Shown here: positions 25,768 to 34,015 of the stretch, piece by piece | Layout: each line of letters starts with the position of its first letter | How positions within the stretch are numbered: position 1 is the first letter of the stretch | Source of the DNA: Anaerolineales bacterium | GTDB taxonomy: Bacteria > Chloroflexota > Anaerolineae > Anaerolineales > Villigracilaceae | DNA length: 64,000 nucleotides | Reading direction: 5' to 3' | Assembly (NCBI GenBank): GCA_020634895.1 | Contig: JACKAV010000006.1 | Span: 260,907-324,906 of the forward strand | Position numbers and translations under genes: made by a program | The notes under the pieces: generated by a model | Databases searched by the model: none | What the model was told of the DNA's origin: nothing | The model's input: only the letters and a program-made list of their open reading frames with translations

Positions 25768-26572
25768 ACGTCTCATTACAGCCCTTGCGCTGGCATTGAT
25801 CGGTGTGCCAGCGATTCTGCTTGGCGGTATTTTCTATTACCTTCTCATGGGAACATTCCTTATTGGGGCGGCATGGGAATATGTCCATCTATTTCGGGCG
25901 GTGCAGATCGAAGCGAACATGGTGGTGACGGTGGGAGGCGTGGCATTGGTGACCCTTACCCGCATGTTCTTCCCGGAGTATGCGCAGCCTGTTTTTGCCA
26001 TTTCCATCCTGACAGCCATGGCTGTTCATCTAGTTGCCTACGAGCGCGGACGAGACAAGTCCGCGCTTGATTTTGGAATCACACTTGGCGGTATCGTCTA
26101 CATCGGCTGGATCGGCTCATACCTGCTTGATATCCGCAATCTGCCCGAAGGCGGCTGGTGGTTCATGTTGGTGATGTTCTGCGTCTGGGCAGGGGATTCA
26201 GGCGCCTATTCGATCGGGCGCGCATACGGTAAACACAAAATGGCACCGCGTCTCAGCCCCAAGAAAAGCTGGGAAGGTTATGCTGCCAGCGTATTCACCG
26301 GCGCACATACCGGAGCCCTTTATGTTTGGGTGTTCCAAACATTTGGGCATCATATTTACGGCATCAGCATTTGGCAGGGGGCGCTTTTGGGACTTTTACT
26401 GGGTTCACTGCCCCCGTTGGGCGACCTCGGCGAAAGTATGTTCAAACGCCAGTCAGGAATCAAAGATTCAAGCGACCTGATCCCCGGGCACGGCGGATTT
26501 TTCGACCGCATCGACTCGTGGTTGTGGGGAGCTGTCATCGGCTACTATTTTCTTGTCTGGTTCATCATTTAA
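25760..26572 (+). CDS. cdsA: Phosphatidate cytidylyltransferase
   Basis: A 270-residue polytopic membrane enzyme making CDP-diacylglycerol. The start at 25760 overlaps the uppS stop by 8 nt, so coupling is expected; a longer frame lies inside uppS and is rejected. Several hydrophobic helices are evident. CdsA signatures are WAGDSGAYSIGRAYGKHKMAPRLSPKKSWEG (given in two parts: the GDSGAY site and SPKKSWEG) and the C-terminal KRQSGIKDSSDLIPGHGGFF with the following DRIDS. Confidence 0.95.
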   Translation: MRRRLITALALALIGVPAILLGGIFYYLLMGTFLIGAAWEYVHLFRAVQIEANMVVTVGGVALVTLTRMFFPEYAQPVFAISILTAMAVHLVAYERGRDKSALDFGITLGGIVYIGWIGSYLLDIRNLPEGGWWFMLVMFCVWAGDSGAYSIGRAYGKHKMAPRLSPKKSWEGYAASVFTGAHTGALYVWVFQTFGHHIYGISIWQGALLGLLLGSLPPLGDLGESMFKRQSGIKDSSDLIPGHGGFFDRIDSWLWGAVIGYYFLVWFII

Positions 26573-26591
26573 TTAATTCCTGGAGGATTTC

Positions 26592-27584
26592 ATGGAAGTT
26601 CTTGGCGCTACTCCCACTCGAAACCTCGCGCTCGAACTTGCGCGTGTGACCGAAGCGGCAGCCATGATGGCAGGTCGCTTTATGGGACGAGGAGATAAAG
26701 AAGGGGCAGACCAGGCTGCGGTGAACGCGATGCGTCTCATCCTCAGCACAGTGGATATGAGCGGGGTGATCGTTATCGGTGAAGGGGAAAAAGATCGCGC
26801 TCCAATGTTGTACAACGGCGAAAAAGTAGGCAACGGCTCAAAACCGGATGTGGATGTTGCGGTGGACCCCATCGACGGGACCCGCCCTCTGGCATATGGT
26901 CGTTCCAACTCGCTCGCGACTGTGGCTTTGGCTCCGCGCGGCACGATGTTCGACCCCGGACCATTCCTTTACATGAACAAGATCGCAGTTGGACCCGAGG
27001 CGCACGGCAAGATCAACATTGAAAAATCGATCACGGAAAATCTGAATGCCATTGCGAAAGCAAAAGGCAAAACGGTGGAAGACTTGACGACTATTGTGCT
27101 TGACCGCCCGCGTCATGACGATATGATCGCAGAGATCCGCAAGGCTGGCGCGCGTATTCGTCAGATCCCTGACGGCGATGTTGCTGCCGCATTGATGACT
27201 GCCATGCCCGATTCCGGCGTGGATGTATTGATCGGTATCGGCGGCACACCGGAAGGTGTGCTTGCTGCTTGTGCGTTGCGCGCCATGGGCGGCGAGATCC
27301 AGGGCAAATTGTTCGCGCGTGATGACGATGAACTCCGCCGCGGGCGCGAAGCCGGTTATGACTTCGACAAAGTTTTGACGATGAGCGACCTTGTCTCTTC
27401 GGAGGATGTTTTCTTCGCGGCAACCGGCATCACCGACGGCGAATTGCTCAAAGGTGTGCGTTATTACGGCAACCGCATCACCACCGACACCCTCGTCGTG
27501 CGCGGTTTGACCGGCACCGTCCGCCAGATCAACGCCACACACACCGTGGACAAATTGGATAACCTGAGTTCGGTCCATTATTAG
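26592..27584 (+). CDS. glpX: Class II fructose-1,6-bisphosphatase
   Basis: A 330-residue GlpX-type phosphatase, the committed step of gluconeogenesis (some homologues also use sedoheptulose-1,7-bisphosphate). Motifs: RNLALELARVTEAAAM, GEGEKDRAPMLYNGE (metal site), VDVAVDPIDGTRP, NSLATVALAP, VLDRPRHDDMI and LIGIGGTPEGVLAACAL. RBS TGGAGG precedes the ATG. It ends a run of co-directional housekeeping genes; a tRNA with its own promoter follows. Confidence 0.95.
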   Translation: MEVLGATPTRNLALELARVTEAAAMMAGRFMGRGDKEGADQAAVNAMRLILSTVDMSGVIVIGEGEKDRAPMLYNGEKVGNGSKPDVDVAVDPIDGTRPLAYGRSNSLATVALAPRGTMFDPGPFLYMNKIAVGPEAHGKINIEKSITENLNAIAKAKGKTVEDLTTIVLDRPRHDDMIAEIRKAGARIRQIPDGDVAAALMTAMPDSGVDVLIGIGGTPEGVLAACALRAMGGEIQGKLFARDDDELRRGREAGYDFDKVLTMSDLVSSEDVFFAATGITDGELLKGVRYYGNRITTDTLVVRGLTGTVRQINATHTVDKLDNLSSVHY

Positions 27585-27624
27585 GAAACCGCCGGGTTTC
27601 TAAAGTGAATTTCAGGAAATCGGC

Positions 27625-27653
27625 TTGACATTCCTGTATCATGCTCATATAAT
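27625..27653 (+). promoter_or_regulatory. Promoter of tRNA-Asn
   Basis: Consensus TTGACA (27625-27630) and TATAAT (27648-27653) with a 17-nt spacer lie 11 bp before the tRNA 5' end. Confidence 0.88.
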
Positions 27654-27664
27654 ATCGCTCGCGT

Positions 27665-27737
27665 TCCTGGCTAGCTCAATCGGCGGAGCGAGCGGCTGTT
27701 AACCGCTAGGTTAGAGGTTCAAGTCCTCTGCCAGGAG
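27665..27737 (+). tRNA. tRNA-Asn (anticodon GTT)
   Basis: The sequence folds as a 73-nt cloverleaf: acceptor TCCTGGC/GCCAGGA, D arm GCTC/GAGC, anticodon stem AGCGG/CCGCT with loop CTGTTAA (anticodon GTT), T arm AGAGG/CCTCT with TTCAAGT, discriminator G. CCA is not encoded (GCCT follows). Confidence 0.96.
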
Positions 27738-27745
27738 CCTTTTGC

Positions 27746-27786
27746 AAAAAAAATCTGCAACCAATTCGGGAGCAGATTTTTTTTAT
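27746..27786 (+). terminator. Terminator of tRNA-Asn
   Basis: AAAAAAAATCTGC pairs with GCAGATTTTTTTT and is followed by ATTTTT, directly after the tRNA. The A/T symmetry allows function in both directions. Confidence 0.85.
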
Positions 27787-27911
27787 TTTTAACTTCTAGC
27801 TAAAAACATTACAAAAAGATAGCTTTTTTCTTTGTGGTTGAAATTTATCAGGCATGTGCTATAAATAAAATGTCCGCCAATCAAAAACGTTTTTAATAAG
27901 GAGAATGTAAA

Positions 27912-28082
27912 ATGAAACTCACCCCCCCTAAAATGATTACTTTTTGGATTTCCGTTGCTCTTGGTTTGCTTGGTTTGTTAGGACAAGTTGGAATTTTAGG
28001 TTTCTTCGCCGCTTACGCGTTCTGGTTGGTCTTTATCGGTTTGGTGGTTTTGGTTCTTGGTCTCATGGTCAAGGGCATCTAA
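27912..28082 (+). CDS. 56-aa two-helix membrane protein
   Basis: A 56-codon ORF following AAGGAG with an 8-nt spacing. The protein starts MKLTPPKMITFWISVALGL and has two hydrophobic helices, about residues 9-29 and 33-53, with a short GQVGILG turn between, ending MVKGI. A strong terminator follows 20 bp later, so it is a monocistronic small gene. No family is recognised; it is likely a small integral membrane protein. Expression is supported by the signals on both sides. Confidence 0.65.
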   Translation: MKLTPPKMITFWISVALGLLGLLGQVGILGFFAAYAFWLVFIGLVVLVLGLMVKGI

Positions 28083-28103
28083 AGCCAATAGGCGGATTTA
28101 TAA

Positions 28104-28134
28104 AAACTCTCTGCATTTGCAGGGAGTTTTTTTA
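28104..28134 (+). terminator. Terminator after the 56-aa membrane protein
   Basis: AAACTCTCTGCA/TGCAGGGAGTTT hairpin with a 2-nt loop region and seven T residues, 20 bp after the stop codon. Confidence 0.85.
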
Positions 28135-28199
28135 TTGTGATTAAAAGTTTATGCGGCGAATCAGACCTCGGTCAGTCAGGGAGGCGCAGCGCGTCATCC

Positions 28200-28227
28200 T
28201 TGACTTTGAGTTGAGTTTGCCTATACT
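28200..28227 (+). promoter_or_regulatory. Promoter of the UPF0173 gene
   Basis: TTGACT (28200-28205) and TATACT (28222-28227) with a 16-nt spacer, followed by an AAAGGAGAT ribosome-binding site before the ATG at 28264. Confidence 0.7.
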
Positions 28228-28263
28228 AAAAAGTGCAGCCCAATTCAGAAAGGAGATCCCCGT

Positions 28264-28947
28264 ATGACGAACAAATTAACCTGGTATGGACATGCAACTC
28301 TTGGACTTGAAACCGGTGGATATAAACTGATCATCGATCCTTTTTTCAGCGACAATCCTTCCGCTTCGACCTCAGCCGATTCTGTAGAGGCGGACTTTAT
28401 CCTTATCAGCCACGGACACGGTGACCACGTGGGCGACGGTGTGGCGCTTGCAAAGCGGACTGGCGCAACGGTCATCAGCGTGAACGAGATCGCGGTCTGG
28501 TTTGGAAATCAAGGCGTCAAGTCTCACGGACAGCATCTTGGCGGCGGATTCAAACATCCGTTCGGGTACCTGAAATTGACTTTGGCTTTGCATGGCTCTG
28601 CGCTGCCTGATGGTTCGAATGGCGGAAATCCGTGCGGCTTTTTGTTGACCACCAACGACGGTAAAAAAATCTACATGGCGCAGGATACTGGTCTGTTCGG
28701 TGACATGAAATTGATCGGCGAAGAGGGGATCGATCTGGCGTTGCTGCCGATCGGCGATAATTTCACCATGGGACCAGATGACGCCCTGCGCGCAGTTAAG
28801 ATGTTACAGCCCAAGGTGGTCATTCCCATTCATTACAATACCTGGGGTTTGATCGCGCAGGACCCGAATGCCTGGGCGGAACGGGTGCAGAAAGAGACGA
28901 ATACGAAAGTTGTTGTGTTGAAGCCGGGCGAGAGTTATTCGGTATAA
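28264..28947 (+). CDS. UPF0173 metal-dependent hydrolase
   Basis: A 227-residue metallo-beta-lactamase-fold protein of the UPF0173/YtkL type. The metal motif H50-x-H52-x-D54-H55 is in LISHGHGDHVGD; WYGHATL opens the protein, DTGLFGDM and LLPIGDNFTMGPDDA follow, and VIPIHYNTWG gives a C-terminal His ligand. Substrate is unknown. It is monocistronic with its own promoter and terminator. Length is normal for the family. Confidence 0.92.
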   Translation: MTNKLTWYGHATLGLETGGYKLIIDPFFSDNPSASTSADSVEADFILISHGHGDHVGDGVALAKRTGATVISVNEIAVWFGNQGVKSHGQHLGGGFKHPFGYLKLTLALHGSALPDGSNGGNPCGFLLTTNDGKKIYMAQDTGLFGDMKLIGEEGIDLALLPIGDNFTMGPDDALRAVKMLQPKVVIPIHYNTWGLIAQDPNAWAERVQKETNTKVVVLKPGESYSV

Positions 28948-28979
28948 TACTGACGACCAATCTAAGGATCAAAAAAAAT

Positions 28980-29013
28980 ACAAAAGCCAACCTGTTTGCG
29001 GGTTGGCTTTTGT
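28980..29013 (+). terminator. Terminator after the UPF0173 gene
   Basis: ACAAAAGCCAACC and GGGTTGGCTTTTGT form a long near-perfect stem, 33 bp after the stop. The A-rich 5' and T-rich 3' sides make it a probable bidirectional terminator. Confidence 0.82.
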
Positions 29014-29058
29014 AAATAAAGTATGTCGTTTATATATCATTATCGATTGAAAACGGAT

Positions 29059-29199
29059 AGGGGACAATTAAAACACCCTTGCCGCACCCATGTTGTGCCG
29101 CAATTTATGATGATATTTGCATAATTCGTCCGCCAAGCGAAGGCTTGGAAAAGGCTGCCCAGCCAAAGTCAAGGTGTTGAGGCGGAAATTAATGTCCCC
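29059..29199. repeat. Imperfect 141-bp inverted-repeat element
   Basis: Ends AGGGGACAATTAAAACACCCTT and AAGGTGTTGAGGCGGAAATT-AATGTCCCC are mutually complementary with small gaps; inside is a hairpin CCAAGC-GAAG-GCTTGG. It has no coding capacity and fills most of the gap between the UPF0173 and STAS-like genes. It resembles a non-autonomous mobile palindrome. Confidence 0.5.
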
Positions 29200-29258
29200 A
29201 CAGATTTATGATGGCGTATATAATTGATACATCGTTATATTGATCATTGGAGTTGGCT

Positions 29259-29636
29259 ATGAAGTCGAGATGGGTTCAAAAGCAGGATCAGCGTATTCTT
29301 TTCATTGACCTTTCGAATTTTGGGAAGAATCATCGGGAGTTCGAAGAGGAATTGAATCAGACCGTCTCCACGATCGGGCAGGAGATGTACCAACAGCCGC
29401 AGCATTCTGTCCTTGTGTTGGTGGATTTGACGAATACCAGTATGACGTCAGAAGCTAATCACCTGCTCTCTGAACGGATCACCGATACCAAGAAGTTCGT
29501 TCGTAAGACGGCTGTGGTCGGTATGACGGGAATCCGCGGTGTGTTTTTGGATTATTTTGCCAGGCTTGCCGGCTCTGAAACTGTCGGGTTCGATAATGTG
29601 GATGCCGCCGAGAAGTGGCTGATAGAATCTAAATAA
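29259..29636 (+). CDS. STAS/SpoIIAA-like small cytoplasmic protein
   Basis: A 125-residue protein starting at the ATG 29259 (a TTG at 29247 is in frame but forms part of the ribosome-binding region). The pattern of alternating strands and helices, with RILFIDLSNFG, SVLVLVDLTNTSM, TAVVGMTGIRGVFLDYFARLAG and a final AAEKWLIESK, is that of the SpoIIAA-like/STAS fold (DUF3478-like). No SS phosphorylation motif is seen. It is alone between two terminator-like hairpins. Function is unknown. Confidence 0.6.
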   Translation: MKSRWVQKQDQRILFIDLSNFGKNHREFEEELNQTVSTIGQEMYQQPQHSVLVLVDLTNTSMTSEANHLLSERITDTKKFVRKTAVVGMTGIRGVFLDYFARLAGSETVGFDNVDAAEKWLIESK

Positions 29637-29656
29637 GTATTTTGAAAAGAAAAAGA

Positions 29657-29690
29657 AAACAACCAGTCCACGAATAGACTGGTTGTTTTG
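29657..29690 (+). terminator. Terminator before the TIR island
   Basis: AAAACAACCAGTC and GACTGGTTGTTTT form a 13-bp perfect stem, followed by GTGTTATTTT. It ends the STAS-like transcript. Confidence 0.85.
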
Positions 29691-29772
29691 TGTTATTTTA
29701 ATTGTGTAACCTTTTGTCACGGATAAATTATGCCTGACCTCAAAAGTCTTGCTATGGCATGATGGCACAAGC

Positions 29773-29803
29773 TGGGACGCTGTCCGCGGACTATAAAAGC
29801 GCC
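29773..29803 (+). other. Possible short TIR-gene scar
   Basis: GGGACGCTGTCCGCGGACTA and the following TAAAAGCGCC resemble the HADRDAVRALYTR codons of the TIR genes downstream (for example 34069-34100), with 2-3 differences and an in-frame stop. It may be the scar of an earlier TIR copy at the left edge of the island. The match is short, so this is tentative. The rest of the 286-bp gap holds only a TATACT -10-like box near 29888. Confidence 0.3.
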
Positions 29804-29922
29804 ACATAAACGGCGGTGCAGGGCTGGACAGGCTGAGCAGGATTGTAAAAAAAGCCGCCAAACGACTTAATGTAAAATTTACAAGGTATACTAAATCCAT
29901 ATCCTAGACTTCACGGCATATT

Positions 29923-31524
29923 ATGGGACATATTTTCATCAGCTACAGCCGAAAAGACGAAGAATATGTAACTAAACTCGTTGAGTCCCTTGAAAACGAG
30001 GGATTTGAGGTTTGGATAGATCGGGATTTACTGACTGGGGACACTTGGACTCAAGTTATCAACCATAAAATAGATACATGTGACGCTTTTGTCATTGTCA
30101 TGACCGATGAATCCCAAAAGTCAAATTGGGTTAGGCGAGAAGTGCTTTATGCAATTCAAGAGGGAAAGAAAATTTTTCCCCTCTTGCTGCAAGGCAAGTT
30201 ATGGATGCTTTTGCAGGACTTTAATTATTTCAAAGTAACGAACGGTTTAATACCTGATAGAAATTTTTTTAATGATATGGAAAGATTTGTTCCGCGCAGC
30301 GAAGCATGGCTGAAAACTCAGCGCGAAGCTGTTCGTAAAGCCGAAGAATTTGAAAGACAGAAAGCAGAAAAAAAAAAAAAGAAAGATCGCGAATTTGTAG
30401 AGCGTAAAAAAAAAAAAAAAGGACTACACGATAAACAAGCTCGTGATGCCAGAGCGAAAGAAAAATTTATATTGGAGAAAAAAAGAAGAGAAGCCTCCAA
30501 CTGTAAAGACAAAGTCAGGTGGTCAAATTGTTTTTTGGTTCGGAAGTTTCATTGTGCTAGTTTTAGGAATAATATTCCTGTCTTCATTGAAAAATTCTCC
30601 ATCTACTCCACAGCCAACACCTGAAAATACCCAAACTCAAACTCTTGCTACTTTGGTTCAAGTTACTACTAGTGAGCCAAGTGTAGCATCTCCTAAATCA
30701 ACCATAACACCTGTAAATACATTAACGCCAACACAAACACCCTTGCCAACAGAGATCACAGACGCCAAAGGTGTGTCAATGGTGCTTGTGCCTGCGGGAG
30801 AGGCTCTCGTTGGTGCTGGATCGGATGTTTGTGATAAAAGGTCTTTTACGAATAATTGGGATAAAGATTGGTGCGAGAGTATAGTTACTTCAAATCCCTC
30901 CCGCACTGTTTTTGTGGATGCATACTATATCGATACTTATGAGACAAGTAATTTTTTGTATAAGGAGTGCATTAAGGCTGGAGGGTGTGCCCCTCTTCCC
31001 GATACAAAGCTCGCTTCCATTAATTACTATGGTAATTCTAAATATGATAACTACCCTGTTGTTTGGGTCTTTTTGATACGGCAAAAAAAGTATTGTGATT
31101 GGCGTGGTGCCCGTTTGCCAACTGGTCTGGAATGGGAAAAAGCTGCGCGTGGAACGGATGGACGTACTTACCCATGGGGAGATACATTGGGTGATGCTCC
31201 TACGGCAAATTTTTGTGATCTTGGTGCTTCCTGTGATTGGAGAGAAATTTGGAATATCCGGGATGGTTATCCACTTACATCACCGGTAGATTCATTTTCA
31301 AATGGAAGAAGTCCATTTTTGGTGTTTATAACTTGGCGGGAAATGTCTGGGAATGGATAAGCGATAGTGTTTCCTCTGGTGGTACATGGGCAACAGGTTA
31401 TATTAGAGGTGGTTCTTGGTTTGAAACAGATGTTGCTCTTGCTGCATATATGCTTGATCCAGTAGCAAATAACTTTTACGGTTCAGATTATGGTGTTCGT
31501 TGTGCCAAGGATGCACCCGTAATA
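29923..31524 (+). pseudogene. TIR - transmembrane - FGE-like protein, frame-broken
   Basis: An intact TIR domain (residues 1-130: HIFISYSRKDEEY, GFEVWIDRDLLTGDTW) retains the candidate NADase glutamate E73 in SNWVRREVL. A lysine-rich stretch follows. An extra A in the A7 run at about 30478 shifts the frame; the next frame holds a transmembrane helix (FGSFIVLVLGIIFLSSL) and a Pro/Thr linker. An FGE/sulfatase-modifying-factor-like domain follows (LVPAGEALVGAG, CDWRGARLPTGLEWEKAARG). A second break in the T5 run at 31318-31322 precedes GVYNLAGNVWEWISD and YGVRCAKD. The paired Cys of catalytic FGE are not visible, so this is likely a binding domain. Sequencing indels could explain both breaks. 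Confidence 0.75.
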
Positions 31525-31997
31525 ATGTCCGAACCCAAACGCCCCCTCAAAGTATTCCTCTGCCACGCCCACGCGGACCGTGACGCTGTCCGCGCACTAT
31601 ACACGCGCTTAACCAACGACGGCGTGGATGCATGGCTGGATAAGGAAAAACTCCTTCCAGGGCAGGATTGGGAATTGAAATACAAAATGCAGTACGCGAA
31701 GCCGATGTTGTTGTTGTTTGCCTTTCAAAACAATTCAATAAAGAAGGATTTAGGCAAAAGGAGGTACGAAGTGGGCGCTTGACGTTGCAATGGAAAAGCC
31801 CGAAGGTGAGATATTCATCATCCCCGCGCGGTTAGAGGAATGTGAGGTCATCAAAAAGTCTAAGCGATTGGCATTGGGTAGATTTGTTTGAAGAAGACGG
31901 TTATGAAATGCTCATGCGTGCTTTGCGAATGCGAGCAAACAAGATTGGGGCGACATTACAGAAAAAAAAAGTTGTGGATATCGAGGCCAAAAGATAG
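31525..31997 (+). pseudogene. TIR-domain gene, copy 2, with at least three indels
   Basis: Starts MSEPKRPLKVFLCHAHADRD, then YTRLTNDGVDAWLDKEKLLPGQDW. Reading through three small frame changes (near 31678, 31774 and 31855) recovers DVVVVCLSKQFN, EGFRQKEVR, EGEIFIIPARLEE and WHWVDLFEEDGYEMLMRAL, a full TIR_2-type domain ending at TAG 31995. The candidate catalytic Glu (RQKEVR) is kept. The upstream FGE-like frame runs into this ATG without a stop; in another frame TAATAATG would give coupled stop and start. Either a decayed or a badly read gene. Confidence 0.7.
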
Positions 31998-32105
31998 TCA
32001 AATTTATTTTCTCAAATTAAAACCGAAAAAAGGAAAAGTCTCTGCTTTTTTTAGAATAATTTTCGGCATTTGTCATATTTGGTGGATTGACGCTTACTAT
32101 ATTAT

Positions 32106-33063
32106 TTGATTAAAACCATTGTTTTATTTTGCCATGGTTTAACCTCAAGTACCACTAGTTTGAGTGTAGCAAGTGGAATAACAAATGTTAATGATGTCAC
32201 TCAACCATCAACATTTGTGATTTATACACCTACGATTTTAATCAAAAATCCATGTGAGTTTACGCTTTTAAAAAATGCAAATTTATATGAAATTCCAGCT
32301 GCAAGGAAAATTCGTGAATTGAAACAAGGCGAGATCATAATCGTTACAAGGTGTTTGGTTTTAAGCGATGAGGGCTGGCTTTTAGTTGAAAATGAAAGCC
32401 AGGTTAACAGGTGGGTTGATGGCAGTGTTATTTCAGGACTTGGAAGCTGTGCTCCGATTATTTATGATTTGGCTGATTCCGTGTTACTAAAAAAACGAAC
32501 TAGAAGAAGTGCAGGATACATTTAATGGAGACACTAGGTTTAGCTTCATTAATACTGGCGGAAGCCCTGAATATAAGATGCTGGATGGGGGAGAAAATCT
32601 TGCATCTTGGCACATCGCTTATCGGGCGTAAGATTTTTATGTATCTTGGACTGTTGAAACCTGAAGGTGCAACTCAGAGGGGCTCAGAAACTTTGAGACT
32701 TGTATTCAACGCAAGTTATGAAAACAATGGCTTTTTGGGGCTTATGTGGGAAATTATTATCCTCGCAAAGAGTTTCGGGTATATCCTAAAAGTAATTTTT
32801 ATACTCTAAATGATGTGACTGATAAAAAATTAACTCAGATTGATGTTGGCGACATTGTGTGCAATGCTAACCATTCTTGGGCGGAGACAAATTATTTGGA
32901 AATTAAGTATCAAAGTGATGAAAATATCACTACAGTACAAATCGATGATTGTGAGCCAATTTTCTTTTCGAATATAGGTGGATTCAAGGATTTTTTATAT
33001 ATTACTTCGTATGACCTTACGGGACTAGATCTTTATTATTTTTTGCTATCAGGATTTAAGTAA
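32106..33063 (+). pseudogene. Fragmented tandem SH3-like domains, tail of a TIR - TM - SH3-like protein
   Basis: Open pieces in different frames (32106-32525 and 32746-33063) look like two bacterial SH3-like repeats: CEFTLLKNANLYEIPAARK, RELKQGEIIIVTRCLVLSDE, then NFYTLNDVTDKKLTQIDVGD and SWAETNYLEIKYQ, each followed by a Cys-containing end. A hydrophobic stretch (FFRIIFGICHIWW, 32045-32090) precedes them, so with TIR copy 2 they probably formed one membrane-anchored receptor. The part at 32525-32745 has no consistent frame. Assignment to SH3-like is by pattern and is tentative. Confidence 0.45.
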
Positions 33064-33073
33064 TTTGAAATTT

Positions 33074-33188
33074 ATGCCGATTATGAAAAAACATCCCCTC
33101 AAAGTTTTTTCTCTGCCACGCACACGCGGACCGTGACGCTGTCCGCACACTGTGGACGCGCCTGACCGACGATGGCGTGGATATATAA
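33074..33188 (+). pseudogene. TIR-domain gene fragment, copy 3
   Basis: From ATG 33074 the sequence encodes MPIMKKHPLKVF and, after a one-base shift in a T6 run, LCHAHADRDAVRTLWTRLTDDGVDI followed by TAA at 33186 (motif continues over two frames). Only the first third of a TIR domain is left. It stops 22 bp before the RAYT start, so the transposase insertion probably truncated it. Confidence 0.75.
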
Positions 33189-33209
33189 ATTTGTATCATC
33201 AGCCAAAAT

Positions 33210-33812
33210 ATGAAATTTGATCCACAAAAACATCACCGCCGCTCGATCCGTTTGAAAGGATATGATTATTCGCAAGCAGGTGCGTATTTTGTGACCACTG
33301 TTGCTTGGCAAAGGGAAAGTTTGTTTTGGGGAAGTGGTGGATGGGAAAATGATGTTGAATCGCCATGGATACATTGTCCGCGATGCGTGGTTTGACCTAA
33401 AAAATCATTACCAGCATGTGGAATTGGGGAATTTGTAATCATGCCGAATCATGTGCATGGGATTATTGTATTGACCGATGATGGTAGGGGCGGGTCTTCC
33501 GCGTCTAGCAGGACGAATTTGCCTGACATAACATATGCGGGTACGGATAATTTGCCAGTCAACCAGAACCGCCCCTACGTTAAATCCCAACCCCGCCATG
33601 GTCTGCCTGAAATCATCCGTGCTTTCAAATCATTTTCTGCACGACGAATTAACCGCCAACGCCGCGCGGATGGAATCCCCGTCTGGCAGCGTAATTATTA
33701 TGAACACATCATCCGTAACGAACGCGTAATGGACAATATCACCAAATACATCGAAACCAATCCATTACGTTGGAATGAAGATGATGAAAACCCGATGAAA
33801 CCCAACCCGTAG
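33210..33812 (+). mobile_element. REP-associated tyrosine transposase (RAYT/TnpA_REP), two frame breaks
   Basis: A Y1-type HUH transposase of the IS200-related RAYT family. MKFDPQKHHRRSIRLKGYD and GAYFVTTVAWQRESLF open it. After one frame change near 33334 come RDAWFDLKNHYQHVELG; after another near 33414 come MPNHVHGIIVLTDD (HUH motif HVH), IIRAFKSFSARRIN, VWQRNYYEHIIRNERV (catalytic-Tyr region) and YIETNPLRWNEDDENP. A 95-bp REP unit lies inside the gene in frame (33484-33578), and its stop codon is formed by the next REP. RAYTs are thought to mobilise REP palindromes in their host genome. Confidence 0.85.
33484..33578. repeat. REP unit inside the RAYT gene
   Basis: A 95-bp palindrome-ended unit (GTAGGGGCGGGTCTTCCGCG ... 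GCCCCTAC) aligned over its whole length with the unit at 33884-33977. It keeps the transposase frame open and adds about 32 residues (GRGGSSASSRTNLPD...). Confidence 0.82.
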
Positions 33813-33880
33813 GGGCGGGTCTCCCATTTCGGGCGGACAATTGTGCCTGATAAATCCCTGCAGGCATGGATAATTTTCCA
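33809..33880. repeat. REP unit, right end missing
   Basis: Begins GTAGGGGCGGGTCTCCCATT and follows the same order as the full unit but stops after GATAATTTTCCAG, where the next unit begins. Its first bases supply the RAYT stop codon (TAG, 33810-33812). Confidence 0.8.
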
Positions 33881-33883
33881 GCC

Positions 33884-33977
33884 GTAGGGGCGGGTCTCCC
33901 ACATCGGGCGGACAATTGCTCCTGACAAGACCCTTGCAGGCATAGACAACTTGCCGTTCAACCAGACCCGCCGCTAC
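33884..33977. repeat. REP unit, complete
   Basis: GTAGGGGCGGGTCTCCCACA at the left and CAGACCCGCCGCTAC at the right. It is 94 bp long and ends 38 bp before TIR copy 4. A TATAAT at 33990-33995 just past it may be the -10 box for that gene. Confidence 0.82.
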
Positions 33978-34015
33978 GAAACATTGACGTATAATACCCC
34001 CATCGCGGACACAAC

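Noticed and set aside
33484..33977. CRISPR array from the three GTAGGGGCGGGTCT repeats
   Set aside because: Only three units, palindromic ends, no constant spacer length and no cas genes; they are REP units next to a RAYT.
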